From assembly GCA_027490055.1 (NCBI GenBank), contig JAIXYV010000060.1, forward strand, positions 1 to 44,729: a stretch of DNA of 44,729 nucleotides, written 5' to 3'. The position numbers and the translations under genes were made by a program. Each line of letters starts with the position of its first letter. The first letter of the stretch is position 1. This DNA comes from Bacteroidota bacterium (GTDB taxonomy: Bacteria > Bacteroidota > Bacteroidia > NS11-12g > UBA955). This document shows, piece after piece, positions 35,154 through 43,742 of the stretch. The notes below the pieces were generated by a model, which made no database searches, was not told the origin of the DNA, and was given only the letters and a program-made list of their open reading frames with translations.

Positions 35154-36062
35154 CTATCTGTTCTTCAATTGTTCTGCAACAATGGCCAATCCCTCTTCAA
35201 AACTGTGTGGCTCATAGCCTAGCTCTTGCCTTGCCTTATCAATCAGAAAGCCGGTAATTGGCGGTCGCTTTGCAGCTTGATTCAACACATCCGAACTGGT
35301 AGTACTTACACAGGATTTATCGTATCCAAAAAAATCAGCTACTTTGTATACCAACTCATCAATTCTTAAAAAGTCTTTTCCAGAAATATTAAAAATACCT
35401 CTCACATATTTTGATTCAGCTAAAAAACAACCCATGGCCAAGTCCTCGGCAAGAGTGGGTGTTCTGAATTGATCGTTTACCACCTTCATTGGTTGCTGCT
35501 TCTCAAGAGCCCCTTTAGCCCATAATACGATATTACTGCGACTCATATCCGACACCACGCCATAAACCAATACGGTTCTTAAAATCGTGTAGTCCTTACA
35601 ATGTTCGGTAACTTCCTGTTCGCCCTTGTACTTCGACCAACCGTAGTAACTTAAAGGTTTCGGAACTTCTTTTTCAGATAAGGGACCATGGGTACCATCA
35701 AAGATAAAATCTGTAGAGATATGAATTAAATGAACATTCGTCGTATTGCAAGCCTTAACAAGGTATCTAACAGCATCAACATTTAACTTATCGCAGCCTT
35801 CGTGATCTGCTTCGCAAGCATCAACATTGGTCATGGCCGCCGTATTAATTACCGTATCAGGTGATAGTTCATTAATTAGAAACATTACTCTTTCTTCGTC
35901 AGTAATATCTAATTCTTCATATCTGAAATCGCCTTTTCTATCGTGGCGGCAGGGACCGACTCCGGTGCCTATAACTATTTTATTTGGTTGTTGTAAATAT
36001 AAATCGATGAGCTTCTGTCCCAGCAATCCGTTTGCTCCCGTAATTAGTACTTTCTTCTTCAT
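35154..36062 (-). CDS. RmlD-like extended short-chain dehydrogenase/reductase
   Basis: 302 residues, with Rossmann N-terminus VLITGANGLLGQKLIDLY and the SDR active site: Thr in HISTDFIFDG and YxxxK in SYYGWSKYKGE. NTAAMTNVDACEAD and KLNVDAVRYL match dTDP-4-dehydrorhamnose reductase (RmlD) and the related MAT2B proteins. The C-terminal region (FNISGKDFLRIDEL) fits NDP-sugar reductases. No other rhamnose gene lies in the window, so the substrate remains open. It lies eight bases after the DUF1573 stop, in the DUF1573-RmlD-CrcB-AsnB-like-PspC run. Confidence 0.85.
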   Translation of the reverse strand: MKKKVLITGANGLLGQKLIDLYLQQPNKIVIGTGVGPCRHDRKGDFRYEELDITDEERVMFLINELSPDTVINTAAMTNVDACEADHEGCDKLNVDAVRYLVKACNTTNVHLIHISTDFIFDGTHGPLSEKEVPKPLSYYGWSKYKGEQEVTEHCKDYTILRTVLVYGVVSDMSRSNIVLWAKGALEKQQPMKVVNDQFRTPTLAEDLAMGCFLAESKYVRGIFNISGKDFLRIDELVYKVADFFGYDKSCVSTTSSDVLNQAAKRPPITGFLIDKARQELGYEPHSFEEGLAIVAEQLKNR

Positions 36063-36070
36063 GCCTCTTC

Positions 36071-36535
36071 TTACTTTTTCTTCTTTTTTCTACCCTTTTT
36101 ATTCGATTGTTCCATTTGCTTCTGATAGTCTTCTAACTCCTTTTTAAAGGCGGCATTGACTACTTTTACTTTAAATCTGGCATAGCGTTCGGGACCAGTA
36201 TTAATAACTATTACCTCCTTCACCAGTGATTGACCACCAAAGCCTTTGCTGTGAAAAACTACATGTACCTTGCCCCTGGCACCTGGAGCAATTTTGCCTT
36301 TGGTGTAGGTTGGATAGGTACATCCGCAGGCAGGATATGCCTGATTGATCTTAGCTGAATCCTTTCCTATATTAGTGAACCAGAAATCATAGACGACCGA
36401 ATCACCATCTGACACCACACCAAAATCGGCGGTGTCTACGTCAAATTTAATATCCGGACCCTGAGCTTTAAGTCCCTGAGACTTTAGCAAAATAATCAGA
36501 CATATTATTGGAAAAATGACCCGTTTATCGAACAT
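36071..36535 (-). CDS. DUF1573-domain exported protein
   Basis: 154 residues with a signal peptide (VIFPIICLIILLKSQGLKAQ) and an Ig-like DUF1573 domain: FDVDTADFGVVSDGDSVVYD, FWFTNIG, the conserved ACGCTYPTYTKGKIAPG and VHVVFHSKGFGGQ. The C-terminus is a strongly basic tail (NKKGRKKKKK). The CGC motif could bind a ligand or form a disulfide. Function is unknown. It heads the minus-strand operon and is divergent from the M13 peptidase gene with only 39 bases between the starts. Confidence 0.9.
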   Translation of the reverse strand: MFDKRVIFPIICLIILLKSQGLKAQGPDIKFDVDTADFGVVSDGDSVVYDFWFTNIGKDSAKINQAYPACGCTYPTYTKGKIAPGARGKVHVVFHSKGFGGQSLVKEVIVINTGPERYARFKVKVVNAAFKKELEDYQKQMEQSNKKGRKKKKK

Positions 36536-36541
36536 AGTCTA

Positions 36542-36549
36542 CGAAATTA
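36542..36549 (-). promoter_or_regulatory. Probable -7 box TAATTTCG for the DUF1573 operon
   Basis: On the minus strand TAATTTCG differs from TAnnTTTG at one base and ends six bases before the ATG, implying an almost leaderless transcript. Confidence 0.4.
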
Positions 36550-36561
36550 CTGAAAAATTCT

Positions 36562-36569
36562 TATTCTTG
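36562..36569 (+). promoter_or_regulatory. Probable -7 box TATTCTTG for the M13 peptidase gene
   Basis: One mismatch to TAnnTTTG, ending five bases before the ATG at 36575. The divergent DUF1573 box lies 12 bases away. Confidence 0.45.
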
Positions 36570-36574
36570 CCACC

Positions 36575-38650
36575 ATGAAACGACTAATTACCAGATTTTT
36601 TGTACTGGCATCTCCTGTCCTTATTCTGGGCAGCTTTACATTTGTTACAGTTACTAGTAAAACCAAAACCACTATTCAATCTTTAATGGCAAAAATTATT
36701 CCTGCCTTCGACATTTCTTCTTTGGATCTGGACCATAAACCTACCGATGATTTCGATAGTTATGCAAATGGCGGCTGGAAGAAAAACAATCCAATTCCTT
36801 CTACTGAAGGTAACTGGGGTGCATTTGGCATTCTCAACAAAGAAAACAGTGAAGTAAACCTAAAAGGTATTATTGATAAAGCCATTAGAAATAAAGCCAA
36901 TAAACCTGGCAGCGACGAACAAAAAATTGCTGATATGTATAAATCTTATATGGACACGCTTACCATTGAAAAACTAGGTCTGAGTCCATTGAAAGCATAC
37001 ATTGCAAAAATTGATGCCATTAAGACTTTAAAAGACTGGACCGCTGTTTCAGGTGAACTACAAATGATTGGCGTATCGTCAGTTGTTGGCATTTATGTAG
37101 ACGCAGATGACAGAAATAGTAAAATGAACGCTGTTAAATGGTCGCAGTCAGGTTTAAGTCTTGGCGAAAAAAGTTACTACTCTGGTAAAGACGAAAGAAT
37201 GACCATGATTAGAACCGAGTTTGTTAAATACATCGATAAGTTAATGGGATTGTGTAACAGAAAAGTAAATAATCCTGGTCAATCAATTCTTGACTTCGAA
37301 ACAGAGCTTGCTGCCATACAGTTAAGCAATGTCGAGATGAGAGACCCAATCAAAACTTATAATAAAATTCCAAGCAGTGAATTAACTAAGCTTTCTAAAA
37401 ATGTTGACTGGATCATGTTCGCTGCCAAACAAGGCATCGTGACAAATGAGATTATTGTACACAATACCAAGTACTTTTCAGATTTAAACGATTTATTGAG
37501 CAAAACACCAGTAGAAACTTTAAAATTATACACTTACAATAAATTAATCTCTTCTTTTGCTGGCTATTTACCCAAAGCCATTAAAGATGAAAGATTCCAC
37601 TTCTATGGTACTATCAAGAGTGGTATTAAAGAACAAAAAAAGAGAGATATTCAAGCAATTGATATCACCGAAGGTCTCGGAGAAGGCAATATTCTCGGTC
37701 GCCTTTATGTGAAAGATTTCTTCCCTGAATCTTCTAAGAAAAAAGTAGCTGAAATGATCGAAAATGTAAGAGCAGTTTACAGCGAAAGAATTGATAAAAT
37801 TACCTGGATGGGTGACAGTACCAAAATGATGGCTAAAAAGAAACTCTCTACTTTCACCTATAAAATTGGCTATCCTGATAAATGGGAAGATTTCTCTACC
37901 ATTAAAATTAAACCAAATGCGCTAATCGAAAATGTTATCAGCAATACATTATGGAGTCATAAAAAAATGCTGAAAGATGTTGGAAAACCAGTAGACAAAG
38001 CTCGTTGGTACATGGCACCTCAAATGGTTAATGCTTATTACAATCCACTGAATAATGAAGTGGTTTTCCCTGCCGGTATCCTACAAGCGCCATTCTTTAA
38101 TCCAAATGCTGATGATGCCGTTAACTATGGTGGTATCATCGCCGTTATTGGTCACGAGTTCACTCACGGTTTCGACGATCAGGGTGCTCAATACGATGAT
38201 GCTGGAAACCTTAAAAACTGGTGGACTGATCAGGATTCTGAAAACTTTAGAAACCTGAGCAAAAAGTACATTGATTACTTCTCTGCTTTCGAAGCCTTGC
38301 CAGGTGTTCATATCAATGGCGAGTTAACAATCGGTGAAAATATTGCTGATTTGGGTGGTTTAACCTTGGCCTATTACGCCTTAGAGCGCTCTTTACAAGG
38401 CAAACCTGAACCTGCTAAAATAGATGGATTTACCTGGCAGCAAAGATTCTTCTTAAGCTGGGCACAGGTATGGCACAACAATATTAAGGATGAAGAACTG
38501 CGCAACCGCTTACAAACAGATCCTCACTCTCCTGCAAGATACAGAATCAACGGACCACTGAAACATTTACCTGAATTCTATGCCGCATGGGGTGTGAAAG
38601 AAGGTGATAAAATGTGGATCCCTGCTGATCAGAGAGTCAGCATCTGGTAA
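36575..38650 (+). CDS. M13-family (neprilysin/PepO-like) zinc metallopeptidase
   Basis: 691-residue endopeptidase for oligopeptides, predicted exported (hydrophobic N-terminus RFFVLASPVLILGSFTFVTV). The N-terminal M13 domain begins with DDFDSYANGGWKKNNPIP. The zinc site is H527-E-F-T-H531 (VIGHEFTHGFDD) with E588 in GENIADLGGL. NAYYNPLNNEVVFPAGILQAP, with the substrate-binding NAYY, is intact. The family-typical C-terminal ending is present (DKMWIPADQRVSIW, matching the usual CxxW). Length is normal. It has a shared terminator with the convergent ExbD gene. Confidence 0.95.
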   Translation: MKRLITRFFVLASPVLILGSFTFVTVTSKTKTTIQSLMAKIIPAFDISSLDLDHKPTDDFDSYANGGWKKNNPIPSTEGNWGAFGILNKENSEVNLKGIIDKAIRNKANKPGSDEQKIADMYKSYMDTLTIEKLGLSPLKAYIAKIDAIKTLKDWTAVSGELQMIGVSSVVGIYVDADDRNSKMNAVKWSQSGLSLGEKSYYSGKDERMTMIRTEFVKYIDKLMGLCNRKVNNPGQSILDFETELAAIQLSNVEMRDPIKTYNKIPSSELTKLSKNVDWIMFAAKQGIVTNEIIVHNTKYFSDLNDLLSKTPVETLKLYTYNKLISSFAGYLPKAIKDERFHFYGTIKSGIKEQKKRDIQAIDITEGLGEGNILGRLYVKDFFPESSKKKVAEMIENVRAVYSERIDKITWMGDSTKMMAKKKLSTFTYKIGYPDKWEDFSTIKIKPNALIENVISNTLWSHKKMLKDVGKPVDKARWYMAPQMVNAYYNPLNNEVVFPAGILQAPFFNPNADDAVNYGGIIAVIGHEFTHGFDDQGAQYDDAGNLKNWWTDQDSENFRNLSKKYIDYFSAFEALPGVHINGELTIGENIADLGGLTLAYYALERSLQGKPEPAKIDGFTWQQRFFLSWAQVWHNNIKDEELRNRLQTDPHSPARYRINGPLKHLPEFYAAWGVKEGDKMWIPADQRVSIW

Positions 38651-38663
38651 TCTGAACTTATCA

Positions 38664-38694
38664 TAAAAAAACCCGCTGATTGGCGGGTTTTTTT
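38664..38694. terminator. Bidirectional intrinsic terminator between M13 peptidase and exbD genes
   Basis: ACCCGC (38671-38676) pairs with GCGGGT (38683-38688), with an A run before and a T run after, so it works on either strand. The exbD stop codon at 38693 lies in its T tract. Confidence 0.85.
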
Positions 38695-39166
38695 ATTTTG
38701 TACCTATTGATTTTCCTTTGTTAGCACTATAAACGATTTTTAGCGCATTGGCCTCTCGCAGCGACTGCTTTACCTCAGTTAATATACCCATTTTGATAGT
38801 CTTATCTGCCTTAATTGATACCGTAAAAAAGTCCGTCTGATGCGCAGGAATTCTTTTCTTTTCTTCCTCTACCCAGGCCGGAATTTCTGAAGCCTCTTTG
38901 AAAGCGTCATTTAATTGGACCCTAACTCCTGAGCCGTAAATATCTGGTCTGACAGGTTTGCCAATGTACAAATAGGTCGTTACCTGCTTGTTTTCCAATA
39001 CTGCAGCTTCTGTGGCAGAAGGCGGCGTTATAAGCACTTTTACCTCGTTGTTCTTCATCTTGGTTACCACCATAAAGAAAAACAATAGCATAAAAACAAT
39101 ATCAGGTAATGATGCTGTATTAATTGACTGCGACTGTATGCTTTGTTTCCTGGTAAACTTTGCCAT
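38693..39166 (-). CDS. exbD: ExbD/TolR-type biopolymer transport protein (second copy)
   Basis: 157 residues. One N-terminal membrane helix carries the proton-pathway aspartate (TASLPDIVFMLLFFFMVVTKM), followed by a periplasmic domain (FTVSIKADKTIKMGILTEVKQSLREANAL) of ExbD/TolR type. With ExbB it forms the proton-driven motor that energises TonB or Tol. It follows another ExbD gene after seven bases. Paired, unequal ExbD proteins are common in Bacteroidota. Confidence 0.93.
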   Translation of the reverse strand: MAKFTRKQSIQSQSINTASLPDIVFMLLFFFMVVTKMKNNEVKVLITPPSATEAAVLENKQVTTYLYIGKPVRPDIYGSGVRVQLNDAFKEASEIPAWVEEEKKRIPAHQTDFFTVSIKADKTIKMGILTEVKQSLREANALKIVYSANKGKSIGTK

Positions 39167-39173
39167 CTTTATT

Positions 39174-39722
39174 CTAATCTTTAAAAATATCTTCAGGTTC
39201 TGCTTCCGAGATTTTTTGAGGATACATCGTCAATATTTCCTGTTCGCGCTCACTGCCCTTTACAAGATCATCAAAAGCTACTCCGAATTTTGCCCTCGAA
39301 GCTTCATCCCGCAATTCATTGTAGGCTCTCTTAAGTTCATTCTGCACTTGTAAATAGGCCCCATAAGTAGTAGAAACATCATTCTTTAATGAAATTATCG
39401 CCTTATCAGGACTTTCACTTAATTCTGGATTCCTCTCTTTGTTACTGATAAAAAGCTTTGCAGCATCACAAAGCGCAGATACTTCCATATACTCGCCTTC
39501 AACCAGTAACTGATTCTGAGAATTAATTAAAACTTCGAAGATGTTTCTCTCTTGTATTTTCTGCAAAACCTGCGTTTTATCAGGCTTTGGTGGCAATTTG
39601 ATGGCAATACCTTTATCGCTATCAATACTTGTTGTAACCAGAAAAAATATGAGCAATAAAAATGCAATATCGGCCATTGAGCCGGCATTGATTTCTGGTA
39701 TTGCTCGCTTTTGTCTTGGCAT
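39174..39722 (-). CDS. exbD: ExbD/TolR-type biopolymer transport protein (first copy)
   Basis: 182 residues. The membrane helix has the conserved aspartate (GSMADIAFLLLIFFLVTTSID), and a periplasmic domain follows (FEVLINSQNQLLVEGEYMEV). It is longer than its neighbour because of an inserted segment with a charged stretch (ISNKERNPELSESPD) before the core strand AIISLKNDVSTTYG and a C-terminal tail rich in acidic residues. It lies two bases after the unknown four-helix membrane gene in the exb operon. Confidence 0.93.
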   Translation of the reverse strand: MPRQKRAIPEINAGSMADIAFLLLIFFLVTTSIDSDKGIAIKLPPKPDKTQVLQKIQERNIFEVLINSQNQLLVEGEYMEVSALCDAAKLFISNKERNPELSESPDKAIISLKNDVSTTYGAYLQVQNELKRAYNELRDEASRAKFGVAFDDLVKGSEREQEILTMYPQKISEAEPEDIFKD

Positions 39723-39724
39723 GC

Positions 39725-40153
39725 TTATAAACGATTTTTAAAATCTGAAAATGCAGTGTATAAACTAACCAAAACCGCAAAACCTAAGACAACCCAGGTA
39801 GCAATTAAAGCGCCTCCTATCAATCCACTTGCTGAAGATGTACTGATGCCGTATTCTAAATATGAATTTTTAACTAAACGGCTGTCCATCGCGTATCCTA
39901 TACCTATCAACAAGAGCAATACCCCGATAGAAATCGCTACCCACTTTCCTTTGCCAGGCGAATTTCTAAGTGCTTTTATCGCCATAACAACTGCGGCAAT
40001 AACCGCAGCCACCAGTAAGAGATACATCAATATTAATCCTGATCCCACCAGAAAGCTAACCTGACTTCTTCCTGACATGTAAATAGCTATCGTCAAAATC
40101 AAAGAAATGCCAATGCCTGTTCCGTATAAAATATTCTTGGCTAACTTGTTCAT
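39725..40153 (-). CDS. Four-helix membrane protein of unknown function in the exb operon
   Basis: 142 residues with four hydrophobic helices (ILYGTGIGISLILTIAIYM; LILMYLLLVAAVIAAVVMA; WVAISIGVLLLLIGIGYAM; LIGGALIATWVVLGFAVLV) and short polar loops, the longest being DSRLVKNSYLEYGISTSSAS. There are no recognisable motifs. It begins immediately at the exbB stop and ends two bases before exbD, so it is probably an accessory of the ExbBD complex. That is inference from position. Confidence 0.8.
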   Translation of the reverse strand: MNKLAKNILYGTGIGISLILTIAIYMSGRSQVSFLVGSGLILMYLLLVAAVIAAVVMAIKALRNSPGKGKWVAISIGVLLLLIGIGYAMDSRLVKNSYLEYGISTSSASGLIGGALIATWVVLGFAVLVSLYTAFSDFKNRL

Positions 40154-40903
40154 CTATTTGACAATTTTATTTTTGATTAACATATCCGTTAATGCAATCG
40201 AGGCTTCTTCCATGTCATTGGCAATACTGTCAATTTTTGATAGTATCAAATTGTAGAAGACCTGTAGTATAATCGCTACTATCAATCCGGCAACAGTGGT
40301 TAAAAGTGCCACTTTAATACCACTGGCAACAATAGTAGGCGATATGTCACCAACTTCTGCAATTTTATCAAATGCCTGAATCATCCCGACCACGGTTCCA
40401 AGAAATCCGAGCATTGGCGACAAAGCAATAAATAAAGAAATCCATACCATGCCTTTTTCAAGTATTCCCATCTGCACCGAGCCATAGGATTGCACAGATG
40501 CTTCTACCTTTTCAATTCCTTCATCAACCCTGTCCAGTCCCTGATAGTAAATACTGGCTACGGGACCTCTGCTCATGCGACATTCCTGCTTGGCTGCCTC
40601 TACCCCGTCTTTCTTAAGTAATTCCTCGATTCTGGCTACAAATTTTTGCGTGTTAATTCCTGATAAATACAAAGTAATTAAACGTTCAATCACAATCGTT
40701 AATCCTACCAGAAAACAAATCAATACTGGTGTCATCCACACTGGATCACCTTCAATAAATTTATCCTTGATAATCTGATGCCCGGATGGTTTATCAGACA
40801 TCCCTGAGGCAGTTTCGCCAGTTTGACCGGCAAGTGTTAAAGTAAATACTAAAAAGAAGCTCAATAAGCTGGTAATAACCGCACGTTTCTTCATATTTGT
40901 CAT
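40154..40903 (-). CDS. exbB: MotA/TolQ/ExbB proton channel family protein
   Basis: 249 residues. After an N-terminal hydrophobic signal-like segment (VITSLLSFFLVFTLTLAG) come three membrane helices. The TolQ/ExbB signature lies in WISLFIALSPMLGFLGTVVGMIQAF and VASGIKVALLTTVAGLIVAI, with the polar residues of the proton path. Together with the two ExbD proteins it should form the energy transducer. The ATG at 40903 is used; another at 40894 gives almost the same protein. It heads the operon and is divergent from radA. Confidence 0.93.
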   Translation of the reverse strand: MTNMKKRAVITSLLSFFLVFTLTLAGQTGETASGMSDKPSGHQIIKDKFIEGDPVWMTPVLICFLVGLTIVIERLITLYLSGINTQKFVARIEELLKKDGVEAAKQECRMSRGPVASIYYQGLDRVDEGIEKVEASVQSYGSVQMGILEKGMVWISLFIALSPMLGFLGTVVGMIQAFDKIAEVGDISPTIVASGIKVALLTTVAGLIVAIILQVFYNLILSKIDSIANDMEEASIALTDMLIKNKIVK

Positions 40904-40925
40904 TTGGTCTTTGATGATCTAACTG

Positions 40926-40933
40926 CGAAAATA
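40926..40933 (-). promoter_or_regulatory. Probable -7 box TATTTTCG for the exb operon
   Basis: One mismatch to TAnnTTTG on the minus strand, 22 bases before the exbB ATG. Confidence 0.4.
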
Positions 40934-41020
40934 GAAAATAATTATCCTAACTACCCCTATTTCTTTTTAAATGTTAAATATTTTTAGTTGACAAATGCTA
41001 AAAAATTATGATTATTGATG

Positions 41021-41028
41021 CACCTTTG
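41021..41028 (+). promoter_or_regulatory. Probable -7 box CACCTTTG for radA
   Basis: CACCTTTG keeps the TTTG half of the box and lies 11 bases before the ATG at 41040. It overlaps the upstream in-frame GTG at 41028, arguing against that start. Confidence 0.4.
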
Positions 41029-41039
41029 TGAGTTGTCCG

Positions 41040-42401
41040 ATGTCTAAAGCACTTGTAAAATATTTCTGTAAAAACTGTGGCCATTCTGCCACTAAATGGT
41101 TAGGTAAATGTCCTTCCTGCGAAGAATGGAACAGTTTCACCGAAGAAGTGGTGCAAAAATCCGGAGGGGCTAAAAAACTTTGGAGCAAGTCTGGTCATAC
41201 TAAATCTGAGCCTGTTAAAATCAATGAAATAATTGAAGGTCACGAACAAAGACTTGAACTTCCAGACAACGAACTTAACAGAGTTTTAGGAGGCGGTCTG
41301 GTAAGCGGATCTATCACTCTAATTGGCGGCGAGCCTGGCATTGGTAAATCTACCCTCTTACTTCAGCTTGCTCTTAATCTGCAGAAGAAAGTCCTTTATA
41401 TCAGCGGAGAAGAAAGTGAATCTCAATTGAAAATGAGAGCTGAAAGAATCGGCATCAACAATAGCAATTGCTATGTCATGTGCGAAACTTCACTGGATAA
41501 TCTGTTGCAATACCTGCAAAAAGATATCCCTGAAATACTAATTGTAGATTCTGTTCAGACACTTTCAAGTGAAGCCATTGATTCGCCTCCGGGAAGTATT
41601 AGTCAGATAAAAGAGTGCACAGCAGAACTACTGCGATTTGCTAAATCAACCAATGTACCTGTTTTCTTAATCGGTCATATCAACAAAGATGGCAATATTG
41701 CCGGACCGAAAGTTCTGGAACACATGGTCGATACCGTTCTTCAGTTTGAAGGCGACAGACATTATAACTACCGAATTTTAAGAACCCTGAAAAACCGCTT
41801 CGGTTCAGCCTCCGAAATAGGTATTTACGAAATGAAAGGGACCGGCTTAAGAGAAATAGAAAACCCTTCAGAAATTCTGATAAGCGAGCGTGAAGACCAC
41901 TTAAGTGGATCCAGCATCAGTTGCGCTGTGGAAGGTATACGCCCGATATTACTGGAAACGCAAGCTTTGGTAAGTACAGCAGTATATGGCACACCTCAGA
42001 GGACCAGTAATGGTTTCGATCTGCGTCGCCTAAGCATGTTACTGGCAGTGCTCGAAAAACGCTGCGGCTTTCAGTTAGGCATCAAAGATGTTTTTATCAA
42101 TATCGCTGGTGGTATGAAGCTGGAAGATCCCGGACTCGACCTGGGTATCGTCGCATCTATTTTATCTTCTTATCAAAATATCTCTATCAATAAAGATATT
42201 GCTTTCGCAGGTGAAATCGGTCTCAGTGGCGAAGTCAGAGCCGTTTCACGCATAGAACAAAGAATTTCTGAAGCCGAAAAACTCGGTTTCAAAGAAATTA
42301 TGATTTCAAAATATAACAAAGGCATTGAACAACATCAATCGAAAATTCAATTAGTCAAAGTTGGCAAAGTTGAAGAAGCTTTTGAATGGTTGTTCGGATA
42401 A
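41040..42401 (+). CDS. radA: DNA repair protein RadA/Sms
   Basis: 453-residue branch-migration ATPase used in recombination repair. A zinc finger (C10, C13, C24, C27) is followed by Walker A GGEPGIGKST at 97-106, the EILIVDSVQTL Walker B strand and the RadA-specific KNRFG motif (TLKNRFGSASEIG). The C-terminal Lon-protease-like domain follows (DVFINIAGGMKLEDPGLDLG). The ATG at 41040 gives the usual MSK...YFCKNCGH start. A GTG at 41028 would lie in the promoter box. A transporter gene follows after 12 bases. Confidence 0.97.
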   Translation: MSKALVKYFCKNCGHSATKWLGKCPSCEEWNSFTEEVVQKSGGAKKLWSKSGHTKSEPVKINEIIEGHEQRLELPDNELNRVLGGGLVSGSITLIGGEPGIGKSTLLLQLALNLQKKVLYISGEESESQLKMRAERIGINNSNCYVMCETSLDNLLQYLQKDIPEILIVDSVQTLSSEAIDSPPGSISQIKECTAELLRFAKSTNVPVFLIGHINKDGNIAGPKVLEHMVDTVLQFEGDRHYNYRILRTLKNRFGSASEIGIYEMKGTGLREIENPSEILISEREDHLSGSSISCAVEGIRPILLETQALVSTAVYGTPQRTSNGFDLRRLSMLLAVLEKRCGFQLGIKDVFINIAGGMKLEDPGLDLGIVASILSSYQNISINKDIAFAGEIGLSGEVRAVSRIEQRISEAEKLGFKEIMISKYNKGIEQHQSKIQLVKVGKVEEAFEWLFG

Positions 42402-42413
42402 ACAATTGACAAC

Positions 42414-43646
42414 ATGAAAAATAAACTGACATACTGGATTCTGGGCGGATTACTACTTGGTATTATTGTGGGAGCCCTCGTCAACAAAGTGTTTTATGGC
42501 GATAAGGAGTCTATTGCGCTCTTCGTAGAGTATACCTCACTGGGAAATCATATTTTTCTTCGACTGATTAAACTTATCATCGCTCCGCTTGTGATGAGTA
42601 CCCTGGTTGTTGGTGTTGCAGGTATCGGCGATGCTAAAACAATTGGAAGAATGGGTGCTAAAACTATTGGATGGTTTGTATTTGCCAGTTTAATGTCTTT
42701 AACTTTAGGACTGATTCTGGTGAATATTTTAGAACCCGGACTGGCATTCACCAGCCAGATTCAAACAGATGCCTCAATTGGTTTAAAAGCTGAAGAATTT
42801 ACTTTACTACATTTTATTGATCAGCTCTTCCCCGAAAATATCATCGTGGCACTCTCCAGTCACAAAACAGTGCTTCAGATTGTGATTTTCTCGGTATTCT
42901 TCGGTCTGGCGCTTGCAGGCATTGGCGAGAAAGGTGAACCTTTGATTAAATTGATGGACTCTCTGGCTCATGCCATGCTGAAACTCACCAATATTATTAT
43001 GTGGTTGGCGCCATTGGCAGTCTTCAGTTCTATATCTGTTGTGATTGCCAAAGAAGGTTTAAGTGTTTTAGAAAAATACAGTAAGCTGATTTTAATGTTC
43101 TATGGTGGTCTGGCTTTACTTTGGGTGGTACTATTAGGATTTGGATTTGCCTTTATTAAAAATAAAATCTGGTCTTTACTCAGCCATATTAAAGAACCTT
43201 TAATGCTGGCATTTGCTACGGCAAGCAGTGAGTCTGCCTATCCTAAATTACTTAATCAATTGGATAGGTTTGGTATCAAAGAGAAAATTACCAGTTTTGT
43301 TTTACCTCTTGGATACTCCTTTAATCTGGATGGCAGTATGATGTATATGACTTTCGGCTCCATGCTGATTGCTCAGGCCTATGGGGTACATCTGGAGCTG
43401 AGTCAGCAAATTACAATGTTACTGGTATTAATGATAACCAGTAAAGGAATCGCTGGTGTGCCAAGAGCCTCTTTAGTTGTAATTGCCGCCACAATTTCAG
43501 GCTTTGGTATTCCTGAAGCCGGACTAGCATTACTATTACCTATAGACCAGTTTTTAGACATGGGCAGAACTGCCACCAATGTTGTAGGAAATGCCGTAGC
43601 AACAGTAGCGGTTAGTAAAATGGAAGGTGAAGAAATTCATCATTGA
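42414..43646 (+). CDS. Dicarboxylate/amino acid:cation symporter (DAACS family)
   Basis: 410-residue glutamate/aspartate or dicarboxylate transporter with eight membrane segments and two hairpins. HP1 carries the serine-rich ATASSESAYPKLLNQLDRFG. TM7 is LPLGYSFNLDGSMMYMTFG, and the HP2 region TSKGIAGVPRASLVV is intact. TM8 reads FLDMGRTATNVVGNAVATV. It keeps the Asp and Arg that in GltPh (D394, R397) contact the amino acid, but has Asn where GltPh has the sodium ligand D405. E. coli DctA and GltP, which are proton-linked, also lack that Asp (from memory), so coupling ion is open. It is co-directional with radA. Confidence 0.92.
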   Translation: MKNKLTYWILGGLLLGIIVGALVNKVFYGDKESIALFVEYTSLGNHIFLRLIKLIIAPLVMSTLVVGVAGIGDAKTIGRMGAKTIGWFVFASLMSLTLGLILVNILEPGLAFTSQIQTDASIGLKAEEFTLLHFIDQLFPENIIVALSSHKTVLQIVIFSVFFGLALAGIGEKGEPLIKLMDSLAHAMLKLTNIIMWLAPLAVFSSISVVIAKEGLSVLEKYSKLILMFYGGLALLWVVLLGFGFAFIKNKIWSLLSHIKEPLMLAFATASSESAYPKLLNQLDRFGIKEKITSFVLPLGYSFNLDGSMMYMTFGSMLIAQAYGVHLELSQQITMLLVLMITSKGIAGVPRASLVVIAATISGFGIPEAGLALLLPIDQFLDMGRTATNVVGNAVATVAVSKMEGEEIHH

Positions 43647-43716
43647 CATTTCAGACAATTCACATTTAATGGTGATAATTTGAAATTATTAGATTGATAA
43701 CACAAAAATTAAATCA

Positions 43717-43724
43717 TACTTTTG
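43717..43724 (+). promoter_or_regulatory. metK promoter (TTG-N20-TACTTTTG)
   Basis: TACTTTTG is an exact TAnnTTTG match. A TTG at 43694-43696 lies 20 bases upstream as a -33 element. The leader is about 15 bases, too short for a SAM riboswitch. Confidence 0.65.
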
Positions 43725-43742
43725 CAACAATTTTAGAAAAAC

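Noticed and set aside
38988-39353. A 121-codon open frame antisense across the two exbD genes
   Set aside because: It spans two conserved genes and has no independent support.
39711-40064. A 117-codon open frame antisense to the four-helix membrane gene
   Set aside because: The minus-strand gene fits the exb operon spacing and has four clean membrane helices; the antisense reading is repetitive in Ala, Thr and Ile.
43647-43742. Possible SAM riboswitch upstream of metK
   Set aside because: Only about 15 bases lie between the predicted transcript start and the ATG, too few for an aptamer.
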